Below are positions 1 to 5,494 of a DNA stretch of 6,338 bases, one piece after another. Below the pieces are notes generated by a model, which was not told the DNA's origin, ran no database searches, and was given only the letters and a program-made list of their open reading frames with translations. Source of the DNA: Chloroflexota bacterium. GTDB lineage: Bacteria > Chloroflexota > Anaerolineae > Anaerolineales > E44-bin32. The stretch lies in assembly GCA_026390045.1 (NCBI GenBank), contig JAPLGR010000587.1:1-6338 (forward strand), read 5' to 3'. Positions within the stretch are counted from its first letter, which is position 1; each line of letters opens with the position of its first letter. The translations under genes were made by a program, and so were the position numbers.

Positions 1-68
1 CGCCCCGGTCGCTTTGTCTCCCTCCCACGTTCAGGAGAAGGATTGTTGAGGGCATTGCCCCGCAGGAC

Positions 69-551
69 CTACTTGCGGCGCAGCAGGCTCTGCAGCAGCA
101 GGATCACGCCGATCGTGATGAGGACGATCGGCCCCAGCAGCGTCCAGTTGATCGCGCCGCCGAGCCCGCCTGCGATCAGCAGCCCGCCAAAGATCACCGT
201 GCCGGTGACCGACCGGCGGTATGCCGGGACGGTCACTCGGATCAGCGCTTCAATCAGAAACAGGATGCCTGCGCCGACCAGGATGAACGACCATGCGCCC
301 AGGTTGGCCTCGTTGAAGCTGGGCAGCCCGGCCAGGCCTCGCCGGATCCCCGCCAGACAGCCCAGGTTGTCTGCCAGCAGCACCAGCCCGGCCCAGATCA
401 GGATCCCGGCCCAAATGACCGATCCCAGCGGGTCGCGGCGCCACTTCTCCTCGCCTTTCTCCTCGGACTTCTCCTCCTCTTTCTCGTCATGCTTCTGGTC
501 GTACTTTGGCGCCGGCGGAACGGCTTGCGATGGGGTTGGCGCGTCAGTCAT
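69..551 (-). CDS. Small four-helix membrane protein, LiaF/LiaI transmembrane-domain type
   Basis: A 160-residue protein with ATG start and TAG stop. Residues 16-37 are almost entirely Lys, Glu and Asp (cytoplasmic, possibly coiled-coil). Four hydrophobic segments follow at about 44-62, 85-105, 115-133 and 137-157, and the protein ends in a positively charged LLRRK tail. The first helix pattern, I-x-x-G-x-x-L-L-x-x-N-L-G, resembles the LiaI/LiaF N-terminal transmembrane domain (the former DUF5668 group), but the soluble LiaF 'toastrack' domain is absent. Members of that group are often linked to envelope-stress sensing; a specific role here is not shown. The frame stays open 48 codons further upstream, but that extension contains the predicted promoter, and a strong GGGAGGG lies just before the ATG at 551, so the short form is preferred. 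It is transcribed divergently from the YbaK-like gene. The fold call is fairly sure; the function is unknown. Confidence 0.8.
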   Translation of the reverse strand: MTDAPTPSQAVPPAPKYDQKHDEKEEEKSEEKGEEKWRRDPLGSVIWAGILIWAGLVLLADNLGCLAGIRRGLAGLPSFNEANLGAWSFILVGAGILFLIEALIRVTVPAYRRSVTGTVIFGGLLIAGGLGGAINWTLLGPIVLITIGVILLLQSLLRRK

Positions 552-554
552 GGT

Positions 555-561
555 CCCTCCC
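555..561 (-). promoter_or_regulatory. Ribosome binding site deciding the membrane-protein start
   Basis: GGGAGGG on the minus strand, with its GGAGG core four bases before the ATG at 551. It supports this ATG over the upstream in-frame Met codons, which have no comparable site. Confidence 0.7.
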
Positions 562-617
562 AGATACTGGAAAGAAGGGCAAACCCGTCGGATCGGTGCC
601 CTGCACTTCCTCAGACC

Positions 618-646
618 ATCATAGAGCATCCCGTGGCCGCATACAA
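618..646 (-). promoter_or_regulatory. Sigma70-type promoter for the membrane-protein gene
   Basis: Read on the minus strand, TTGTAT (641-646) is followed after exactly 17 bases by TATGAT (618-623). This is a 4/6 match to the -35 consensus and a 5/6 match to the -10. Transcription would start near an A at 611, giving a leader of about 60 bases that contains the ribosome binding site. The promoter lies in the 166-base divergent spacer shared with the plus-strand YbaK-like gene. Confidence 0.6.
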
Positions 647-705
647 CATCGTGGTGCCAACCATCGTGTCCCCTCCGGCTCGGACTCGGCTGCACCCTGC
701 GGGAC

Positions 706-711
706 TACAAT
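706..711 (+). promoter_or_regulatory. -10 element placed for a leaderless YbaK-like mRNA
   Basis: TACAAT is followed by six bases and then the ATG at 718. Because a -10 hexamer normally spans about -12 to -7, the expected first transcribed base is the A of the start codon. There is no Shine-Dalgarno sequence between them. A -35 is weak: the best candidate is CGGACT at 681-686 with a long 19-base spacer. The same geometry occurs before rsmI in this window. Confidence 0.5.
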
Positions 712-717
712 CGCGAC

Positions 718-1185
718 ATGCCCTCAACGCCGGTCACACAGGCTCTGGAGGCGATCAGCGTTCCCCATCGCCTGCATGTACACGCCTCAGATGTGCGCTC
801 GCTCGCGCAGGCTGCCCGCGAGCGCGGGTTGGTCCCGGGGCAGGTCGTCCGATCGCTCCTCTTCCGTCTGGAAAGCGGAGAATTCATCCTCGTTCTGGCA
901 GCCGGCCCGGCCAGGGTCTCCTGGCGGAGACTCCGCCGCCACCTCGGCGTCTCCCGCATCACCACCGCCACCCCGAGCGAAGTCCAGGAGGTCACCGGCT
1001 ACGAACCGGGCGCGGTCTCACCCTACGGGCTGCGCCGCCAGATCCGGATCCTGGCCGACCGCACCCTTGAGGAGCACGATACGTTGTCCATCGGCGCCGG
1101 CATCCACAACGCCGGCGTGGTGCTCGCGCGCCGGGACCTCGAGCGCACGTTACCCCTCGAGTATGGCGATTTCATAGGCGAGTAG
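718..1185 (+). CDS. YbaK/EbsC-family aminoacyl-tRNA deacylase-like protein
   Basis: A 155-residue single-domain protein of the size usual for free-standing YbaK/ProX editing domains, which hydrolyse mischarged tRNAs such as Cys-tRNA(Pro) or Ala-tRNA(Pro) in the cytoplasm. Visible family marks are G-L-V-P-G-Q-V-V-R-S-L-L-F (38-49), corresponding to the 'GLxPxQVxKTLL' strand, and G-Y-E-P-G-A-V-S-P-Y-G-L (94-105), matching the GxxxGGISPLG substrate loop. The C-terminal S-I-G-A-G-I-H (124-130) matches the usual 'SGGKRG' region loosely. The Lys that is catalytic in YbaK (K46 in the E. coli protein, from memory) is Arg45 here, so deacylase activity or specificity cannot be assumed. It may belong to an Arg-bearing subfamily that binds tRNA or edits differently. 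The start is supported by the leaderless promoter geometry. Its 3' end overlaps the opposing redoxin gene by 14 bases, and no terminator is visible. Family call firm, substrate unknown. Confidence 0.85.
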   Translation: MPSTPVTQALEAISVPHRLHVHASDVRSLAQAARERGLVPGQVVRSLLFRLESGEFILVLAAGPARVSWRRLRRHLGVSRITTATPSEVQEVTGYEPGAVSPYGLRRQIRILADRTLEEHDTLSIGAGIHNAGVVLARRDLERTLPLEYGDFIGE

Positions 1186-1717
1186 TCGGACGCGGTGCGA
1201 CGTGCCCGCGTACAATCGCGCAACCATACGGGGCGGTGGAGGCCGGATCAGGAGCCTGGCCGTGCAGCAGGGCTTGAACCGCGTCTGCCAGGTAGTTGCG
1301 CGTGGGGACGCGCTGCCGGAAACTCACGTCATCCGGGGCGCCGGCATATCGCAACAGCCCCCGCTCATCGATGACGAACAGATGTGGTGTTACCTGCGCG
1401 GTGTAGCGATCGGCAGCCGCCTGCCCCGGATCTCGCAGCACGGGGCCGACATGGCGCTGCAACGACGTCCGTCTCAGCCTCTCTTCGTCCTCGTTGTCAT
1501 TGGAGGCAACCCACCACGCGCCGACCGAATCCCCCCACTCGACCGAGAGCGCCGTCAGGATCTCATCCGCTCGTTCTGAGTGCGGACAGTCCGCCGACCA
1601 GAAGCTGAGTACCAGGATGCGCCCGCGCTGTTCCCCCAGGCGAAAGGGTCTGCCATCCAAGTCCTGCAGGACGAAATCGGGCGCAGGCTGCCCAATGACG
1701 GCGGCTATGGGATCCAT
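1172..1717 (-). CDS. Thioredoxin-fold redoxin with CPHS motif and C-terminal Cys
   Basis: A 181-residue protein of the AhpC/TSA-Redoxin/TlpA-like group. The opening G-Q-P-A-P-D-F (9-15) is the classic peroxiredoxin-like N-terminus. The active-site segment is F-W-S-A-D-C44-P-H-S47, a CxxS version of the thioredoxin CxxC. T110-P111-H supplies the cis-proline before strand F-V-I-D. A second and only other Cys is C166 in P-Y-G-C-A-I, near the C-terminus. A GC-x-I ending is a recurring feature of one uncharacterised redoxin subgroup (from memory), so C44 and C166 may pair. There is no signal peptide in the chosen form, so it is likely cytoplasmic. An upstream in-frame Met 20 codons earlier lies inside the preceding gene; the ATG at 1717 begins at the conserved part of the protein. 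It is the last gene of the rsmI operon and overlaps the preceding gene by 13 bases. Fold sure; substrate (peroxide, disulfide or other) unknown. Confidence 0.85.
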   Translation of the reverse strand: MDPIAAVIGQPAPDFVLQDLDGRPFRLGEQRGRILVLSFWSADCPHSERADEILTALSVEWGDSVGAWWVASNDNEDEERLRRTSLQRHVGPVLRDPGQAAADRYTAQVTPHLFVIDERGLLRYAGAPDDVSFRQRVPTRNYLADAVQALLHGQAPDPASTAPYGCAIVRGHVAPRPTTRL

Positions 1718-3105
1718 GCCGGCAGATATCCTCCTTTGGCAACGAGATTCCCGGTGCGGGACTCGAGGTCGAACCACCAGACCTCCGCCGGCTCAAGCGG
1801 CGCCTCGACATTGAAGCGCAGGTAGGCAAGCAGCGTGCCCTGCGGCCCGGCGGTCGGTGGGCCGTGGTTGATGAACGCCTCGTCCGTCAGTTGGTCGGCC
1901 TGCAATCCGTCCGGCCGCATTCGCCCCAGTTGTTTGCCCGGAGTCCCGTCACCTGGTGTCAGCAGTCGCCGGCTGAACACGACCCAATCCCCGTCCGGCG
2001 TGAACGTCAGCGACGCGTCCTCCGCCTGCCACCCACCAACCCCGGTCAGATCGGTGAGAGTTCCGCTCGGGACGTCCCAGCAGAACAGGTGTGTCTCCAT
2101 AACTCCAGGGGATTCCTCGCCGCTCGCCTCGTCCGATGGCTCCTCGATCGGAAGCAGAAGGTCCGGATAGATCAGCAGATCACCGGCGGGAGACCAGGTC
2201 CCGCGCTCTCCCAGGCTGGAGGGGAGCACCGCGATCGGTGTGAAGGGCTCTCCCCGGGCTGCATCCACAACGAGGATTGCGCCGCGCGTGGAATCGACGA
2301 ACGACAGCCAGCCCTGGGGCGACCAGAATGGCGATGAGGCAACGTCGCCTTCGGGGCTGACCGCGACGGGTTCCGTGGTTCCTTCCTCCTGCAGCCAGAC
2401 GCGGCTCTGTACTTGCTGGGTCGCTCCGGCCTGTGCGGTCGCCCGCACAAAGGCCAGGCGGTTGCCGTCCGGCGAGAGCTCCGGTGACGTGCAGCTTCCT
2501 CCTGCAGGGCAGGTGAACAGCAATCGGTCCTGGCCGCGGATCAGGTCGAGCCCGCGCAACTCAGTGGAATCGTCGCCAAGCACGGCGACGTAGACCACAC
2601 GCGTCCCGCGCGCTCCGATCGAGAAGTCGATGACGCCACCCGGTGTGGCGGTCAGCGGCACCGCATCCGCCTCTCCCAGCACACGCGCGTAGACCTGCGC
2701 CGGCCCATCCGCCGGCCACAGGTAGACCAGGCGCGGCTCGGCAACCGTAAAGCTCCAGCGCGCGCTCATCACCATGCCCGCGCCGCGCCGCGATCGAGCC
2801 CCCGAGTCGAGCCGGACCTCCACCGTACCACCCGACGGCCATGACTCCTTCTGCCGATAGACGAGGGTGGAGCCCTGCCATCTTAGCTGACCGTCCTGCG
2901 ACGGAAAAACATGTAACCGCTCCATGACGGATGCTTCGTCCATCGCCTGATCGAAGGTGATGCGGATCTCGGCGGTTGCCGGCACGGAGGCTCTCGGCGC
3001 AGGCCAGCGCTCGAGGATTCGGGGAGCAAGGATCAGCCGGGCCGCCGCGAGCCCGACGGCCACGCCGACCGGCAGCCAGGCCCAGCCAGGGATTCGTCGC
3101 CGCAC
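1705..3105 (-). CDS. Membrane-anchored Ig-like plus PD40 beta-propeller protein
   Basis: A 466-residue protein with a basic MRRR start and a hydrophobic segment at about 8-27, best read as an uncleaved signal anchor with the rest outside the membrane. Residues about 34-122 fit a bacterial Ig-like domain of the Big_5/SbsA type, with the signature I-R-I-T-F-D-Q-A-M at 47-55. From about 155 onward come TolB/PD40-style repeats, with cores at 158-174, 207-220, 257-271, 301-314, 363-379 and 415-430. Several carry the S-P-D-G or S-P-x-G turn followed by a strand such as R-L-A-F-V, consistent with a six-bladed propeller. An acidic loop (320-334) interrupts the propeller between blades four and five. 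Cys199 and Cys205 could form a disulfide. The start is GTG at 3105, 12 bases after the stop of the isomerase gene, with AGGA five bases upstream. Such proteins usually bind other proteins or cell-wall material; no enzyme motif is visible and the ligand is unknown. Confidence 0.85.
   Translation of the reverse strand: MRRRIPGWAWLPVGVAVGLAAARLILAPRILERWPAPRASVPATAEIRITFDQAMDEASVMERLHVFPSQDGQLRWQGSTLVYRQKESWPSGGTVEVRLDSGARSRRGAGMVMSARWSFTVAEPRLVYLWPADGPAQVYARVLGEADAVPLTATPGGVIDFSIGARGTRVVYVAVLGDDSTELRGLDLIRGQDRLLFTCPAGGSCTSPELSPDGNRLAFVRATAQAGATQQVQSRVWLQEEGTTEPVAVSPEGDVASSPFWSPQGWLSFVDSTRGAILVVDAARGEPFTPIAVLPSSLGERGTWSPAGDLLIYPDLLLPIEEPSDEASGEESPGVMETHLFCWDVPSGTLTDLTGVGGWQAEDASLTFTPDGDWVVFSRRLLTPGDGTPGKQLGRMRPDGLQADQLTDEAFINHGPPTAGPQGTLLAYLRFNVEAPLEPAEVWWFDLESRTGNLVAKGGYLPAWIP
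1730..1737 (-). promoter_or_regulatory. Strong Shine-Dalgarno for redoxin, inside upstream gene
   Basis: AAAGGAGG on the minus strand forms the Lys-Gly-Gly codons near the end of the propeller gene and lies 12 bases before the redoxin ATG at 1717. The spacing is long, but no closer in-frame start codon exists. The sequence supports coupled translation of the overlapping pair. Confidence 0.5.
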
Positions 3106-3117
3106 GGACGTCCTGCC

Positions 3118-4164
3118 TCAGCCGCGCAGCCGGCGTTTGAGGTCCTCGATCGCCGCCACAGGCGTGGGATCGACAGCGTAGGACATGGCGAGGTAGTAGG
3201 CGACGTAGTCGCCGTAGTGCAGGCAGGTCCACTGCTGCGCCAGGCGCGTTGCGCCGGCCGCCTCGATCACGTCCGTGTTGAACCCTTCCACCATCAGGAC
3301 CTGTCGCGTGGCCTCGACCCGGGCTGCCAGCCGCGGCGAGTCAAGCGACGCTCGCAGGAAGACCGCCATCGTGCGCGTGATCAGCTCGTCCGGTTGCCCC
3401 ACGCCGGCGACCATGTTGTGGTCCGCTTCCGGAAGCTCCTCGAATTGAGCTATCGCTTTGGCCACCTCGGCGATCTGCGTGCGCCAGCGGCGCGCCACCG
3501 GCGCGAGCAGCCCGCCACCGATGATCAGCGGATGCCGATCCATCAGCTGGCCGGCCATTCGTTTGGCGGGGTTACGCGCAACTAGCACATCGGCGCGCAG
3601 GCCCTCCTGCTGGGCCCGCATGGCCTCGGCCGCGACGCTGATCTCCCCTCCCGCGGCCCCCACCAACCCAACGCGATGCAGGGCGCACAGGATCAGCGCG
3701 AACGAGAACCCGACCGCGGCCCTCGGCTGCCCGCTGTGCTCAAAGCGCCAGGCCGGGATGCCATCGCCATCACAGCGCCGCGCAAGTTCCCCGCCGGTAG
3801 TGATGGCGAGCATCCGGGCGCGGCTTTGCCGCGCGGCGCCGAAGGCCGAGAGGGTCTCCTCCGTGTTGCCCGAGTGCGACGACAGAATCACAAGAGCATC
3901 CGGGCCGGCGCTGGCGGGAAGTTCGTACCCGCGCCACACAACCAGCGGGACAGGGCAGGCCGGTGCCAGGTAGGCCGCGGCAAGATCGGCGCCGATCGCC
4001 GAGCCTCCCATGCCCGCCAGGAGCACCACCCGCGGCCTGGGTCCATCAGGCAACGGCAGGCCCATCCCCAGCTTCCAGGCGCCCTCCAGCTGCGATGGCA
4101 GTCCATCGATGTGCGTGAGCATGCCTTGAGGATCGAGCTCGGCGAAGTGATCGACGTCGCTCAT
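3118..4164 (-). CDS. Bifunctional phosphoglucose/phosphomannose isomerase
   Basis: A 348-residue cytoplasmic enzyme expected to interconvert fructose-6-phosphate with glucose-6-phosphate and mannose-6-phosphate, linking glycolysis to mannose-based envelope sugars. Double SIS fold: first SIS domain about 45-150 with G-M-G-G-S-A-I-G (51-58) and the phosphate-binding S-S-H-S-G-N-T-E-E-T (95-104); second SIS about 190-348. E233 and H249 (in L-P-E-A-D-H-N) keep the 16-residue spacing of the catalytic Glu and ring-opening His of archaeal PGI/PMI, and K343 in the C-terminal D-L-K is a fitting third catalytic residue. The C-terminal G-D-Y-V-A-Y-Y-L-A and V-D-P-T-P-V segments are typical of the family. 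The Asn-rich 'NENAK' motif around the Glu is altered to A-E-V-A-K. The start at 4164 overlaps the rsmI stop in ATGA and has GGAG five bases upstream; the 46-codon upstream extension only shadows rsmI. The length is normal for the family. Family call strong; dual activity inferred. Confidence 0.9.
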   Translation of the reverse strand: MSDVDHFAELDPQGMLTHIDGLPSQLEGAWKLGMGLPLPDGPRPRVVLLAGMGGSAIGADLAAAYLAPACPVPLVVWRGYELPASAGPDALVILSSHSGNTEETLSAFGAARQSRARMLAITTGGELARRCDGDGIPAWRFEHSGQPRAAVGFSFALILCALHRVGLVGAAGGEISVAAEAMRAQQEGLRADVLVARNPAKRMAGQLMDRHPLIIGGGLLAPVARRWRTQIAEVAKAIAQFEELPEADHNMVAGVGQPDELITRTMAVFLRASLDSPRLAARVEATRQVLMVEGFNTDVIEAAGATRLAQQWTCLHYGDYVAYYLAMSYAVDPTPVAAIEDLKRRLRG

Positions 4165-4982
4165 TTGCTCTCCATGGCCAGGCGGTAGACCTGGCGGCGC
4201 GGCCAGCCGCTGGCCTCCGCGACACGGCGCGCCGCCTCCGACGGTGGCGTTCCCAGGCGTTGCTGCTCCGTCAGCGCAAGGCGCACCCGCGCCTCGTCCC
4301 ACTGGCGTGCCTCGGTCGCACCCCCGATGACCAGCGTGATCTCGCCCAACGCCGGTTGGGTTTCGAAACGCGTCCGGGCCTCGGCCACCGTGCCACGGAA
4401 GATCTCCTCATGCAGCTTGGTCAGTTCTCGCGCCACGGCCAGCTTGCGCTCGGCCCCCAGCACCGCCTGCATGTCCGCCAGCGCCTGCACCAACCGGTGC
4501 GGGACCTCAAAGGCAAGCGCCGTCCGGCGCTCCGTGGCCAGTGTCTGCAGGGCAGAGCGCCGCTCAGAGGCGCGCCGCGGCAGATATCCAAGGAAGACAA
4601 AGGCGTCCGTGGGGAGGCCTGAAGATACCAGCGCGGCGATCGGGGCTGAGGCACCGGGGATTGCCTGCACCCGGTGCCCCGCCTCAAGGGCGGCGTGCAC
4701 CAGCTCATAGCCGGGGTCGGACAGGCCTGGCGTGCCAGCGTCGGAGACCAGGGCCACGTCGCCCTGTCCCAGCCGCGCGAGCACATCCTTCAGCCGCGCC
4801 AACTTGTTGTGTTCGTGGTAGCTGATCAGGGGGACCCGGATCTGGTAGCGCTCGAGCAGCTTGCGCGTCTGCCGCGTGTCTTCAGCGGCGATGCAGCCCG
4901 CCTCACCCAGCGTGCGCAGCGCCCGCAGCGTGATGTCTTCCAGGTTGCCAATCGGGGTCGCGACCAGGAAGAGCGTGCCCAC
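4161..4982 (-). CDS. rsmI: 16S rRNA (cytidine-1402 2'-O)-methyltransferase RsmI
   Basis: A 273-residue SAM-dependent tetrapyrrole-methylase-fold enzyme that 2'-O-methylates C1402 in the decoding centre of the small ribosomal subunit, complementing the N4-methylation by RsmH. Signature blocks in order: L-V-A-T-P-I-G-N-L-E-D-I-T (6-18), A-A-E-D-T-R-Q-T-R-K-L-L (32-43), S-D-A-G-T-P-G-L-S-D-P-G (80-91), P-G-A-S-A-P-I-A-A-L-V-S-S-G-L-P (109-124), G-Y-L-P-R (132-136), E-L-T-K-L-H-E-E (186-193) and G-E-I-T-L-V-I (213-219). The C-terminal 245-272 segment, with A-A-R-R-V-A-E and the helix V-Y-R-L-A, matches the small helical domain usual at the RsmI end. Length and motif order are complete. The start is GTG at 4982, immediately before the conserved TLFLVATP; no Shine-Dalgarno is present, but a -10 box ends six bases upstream, suggesting a leaderless message. 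First gene of a four-gene operon. Confidence 0.97.
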   Translation of the reverse strand: MGTLFLVATPIGNLEDITLRALRTLGEAGCIAAEDTRQTRKLLERYQIRVPLISYHEHNKLARLKDVLARLGQGDVALVSDAGTPGLSDPGYELVHAALEAGHRVQAIPGASAPIAALVSSGLPTDAFVFLGYLPRRASERRSALQTLATERRTALAFEVPHRLVQALADMQAVLGAERKLAVARELTKLHEEIFRGTVAEARTRFETQPALGEITLVIGGATEARQWDEARVRLALTEQQRLGTPPSEAARRVAEASGWPRRQVYRLAMESK

Positions 4983-4988
4983 GCGGCT

Positions 4989-4997
4989 ATTGTAGCA
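4989..4997 (-). promoter_or_regulatory. Extended -10 promoter for leaderless rsmI operon
   Basis: On the minus strand TGC-TACAAT ends six bases before the GTG at 4982, so the predicted first transcribed base is the G of the start codon. The TG dinucleotide makes an extended -10, which can work without a good -35; none is recognisable 16-18 bases upstream, where the sequence instead forms an inverted repeat. This would drive rsmI, the isomerase, the propeller protein and the redoxin. Confidence 0.55.
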
Positions 4998-5003
4998 GAC
5001 GGG

Positions 5004-5023
5004 GCCCGGCGCTCGCGCCGGGC
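5004..5023 (-). terminator. Perfect 8-bp inverted repeat between csp and rsmI
   Basis: GCCCGGCG and CGCCGGGC are perfect complements around a 4-base loop (CGAG on the minus strand). It starts 32 bases after the cold-shock gene stop, so it could terminate that transcript, but no T-run follows on the minus strand, which argues against a classical intrinsic terminator. It also occupies the -35 zone of the rsmI promoter and might act as an operator. Structure certain, role uncertain. Confidence 0.35.
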
Positions 5024-5054
5024 TCGGCCCTAGAATGACCCACGAGTGCGGTCG

Positions 5055-5372
5055 TTACTCCGCGCCAGCGGATGTCTCCTCGCTCGGGGCTTTCGCCTCA
5101 GTCTCAGCGCCGGCGGATGTCTCCTCGCTCGGGGCTTTCGCCTCACTCTCAGCGGCAACGATGGTTACATGGACCGCCTGAGGTCCCTTCGGAGTGTCCT
5201 CCACCTCAAAGGTGACCCGCTGCCCCTGTTCCAGGTTGCGGTATCCCTCGGCATCGATCCCGGAGAAGTGGACGAAGATCTCCTTCTCCTGGTCATCCGG
5301 GGCAATGAATCCGTAGCCCTTCACCCTGCTGAACCACTTGACCGATCCAGTCCTGCGAGTGCCGGCTTCCAT
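5055..5372 (-). CDS. Cold-shock-domain RNA-binding protein with repetitive acidic tail
   Basis: A 105-residue protein of the CspA family. The cold-shock domain occupies about residues 7-73: G-S-V-K-W-F (9-14), RNP1-like K-G-Y-G-F-I (18-23) and RNP2-like I-F-V-H-F-S (32-37) carry the aromatic residues that stack on single-stranded RNA or DNA. The domain is followed by an extra tail of about 30 residues, made of two 15-residue repeats rich in Glu, Ala and Ser and predicted to be disordered; plain CspA proteins of about 65-70 residues lack this. Expected role: binding and melting RNA structure in the cytoplasm. The start is ATG at 5372 with GGAGG five bases upstream and an in-frame TGA directly before it. 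It has its own promoter (5495-5523) and a leader of about 115 bases, a layout shared with cold-induced csp genes, so cold or structural control is plausible. A lone gene upstream of the rsmI operon. Confidence 0.93.
   Translation of the reverse strand: MEAGTRRTGSVKWFSRVKGYGFIAPDDQEKEIFVHFSGIDAEGYRNLEQGQRVTFEVEDTPKGPQAVHVTIVAAESEAKAPSEETSAGAETEAKAPSEETSAGAE
5058..5147 (-). repeat. Tandem 45-base repeat encoding the cold-shock protein tail
   Basis: Two adjacent 45-base units, 5058-5102 and 5103-5147, differ at three positions only (5061/5106, 5067/5112, 5101/5146). Two of the differences are silent Ala changes and one swaps Ser for Thr. Each unit encodes (S/T)-E-A-K-A-P-S-E-E-T-S-A-G-A-E. The near identity at DNA level points to a recent in-frame duplication that could expand or contract. 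Confidence 0.95.
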
Positions 5373-5416
5373 TCAGTCCTCCGATGGCTCTGGAGTCTCC
5401 CCATCACATTGCGGAC

Positions 5417-5449
5417 AGGTCTCCGCGACCCCCGCCGCGGAGCTGACCT
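5417..5449 (-). promoter_or_regulatory. Predicted hairpin in the csp mRNA leader
   Basis: In the minus-strand transcript CTCCGCG pairs with CGCGGAG (7 bp, 8-base loop), extended by AGGT/ACCT after a 3-base bulge (5443-5445). It lies about 45-77 bases before the cold-shock gene start, inside the predicted leader and clear of the ribosome binding site. A structured leader fits known csp regulation, but no conserved 'cold box' is recognised here. Confidence 0.4.
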
Positions 5450-5494
5450 CTAGATATGGGGGAGGCCCAAATCGTTCGTGATGCGTTGGAAATC

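Noticed and set aside
1..68. Possible beginning of another minus-strand gene (GGGAGGGAGAC near 17-27) or a terminator at GGGC-AAT-GCCC
   Set aside because: Too little sequence is visible to show a reading frame, and the 4-bp stem lacks a T-run.
43..624. Long plus-strand frame opposite the membrane-protein gene
   Set aside because: Its product is low-complexity Ser/Arg/Pro text typical of antisense reading in G+C-rich DNA, while the minus frame gives clear transmembrane helices.
1211..1220. TACAATCGCG, an exact copy of the ten bases at 706-715 that include the leaderless -10
   Set aside because: It has no start codon at the right distance and lies over the conserved GC-x-I codons of the redoxin on the other strand, so the match is most likely chance.
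1718..1777. 20-codon N-terminal extension of the redoxin
   Set aside because: It lies inside the propeller gene, lacks hydrophobic or conserved content, and precedes the family's usual N-terminus.
4165..4302. 46-codon N-terminal extension of the isomerase
   Set aside because: It merely reads the rsmI 3' end in another frame; the ATGA overlap and the ribosome binding site mark the true start at 4164.
5031..5036. TAGAAT on the plus strand resembling a -10 box
   Set aside because: No plus-strand gene follows and no start codon is at leaderless distance.
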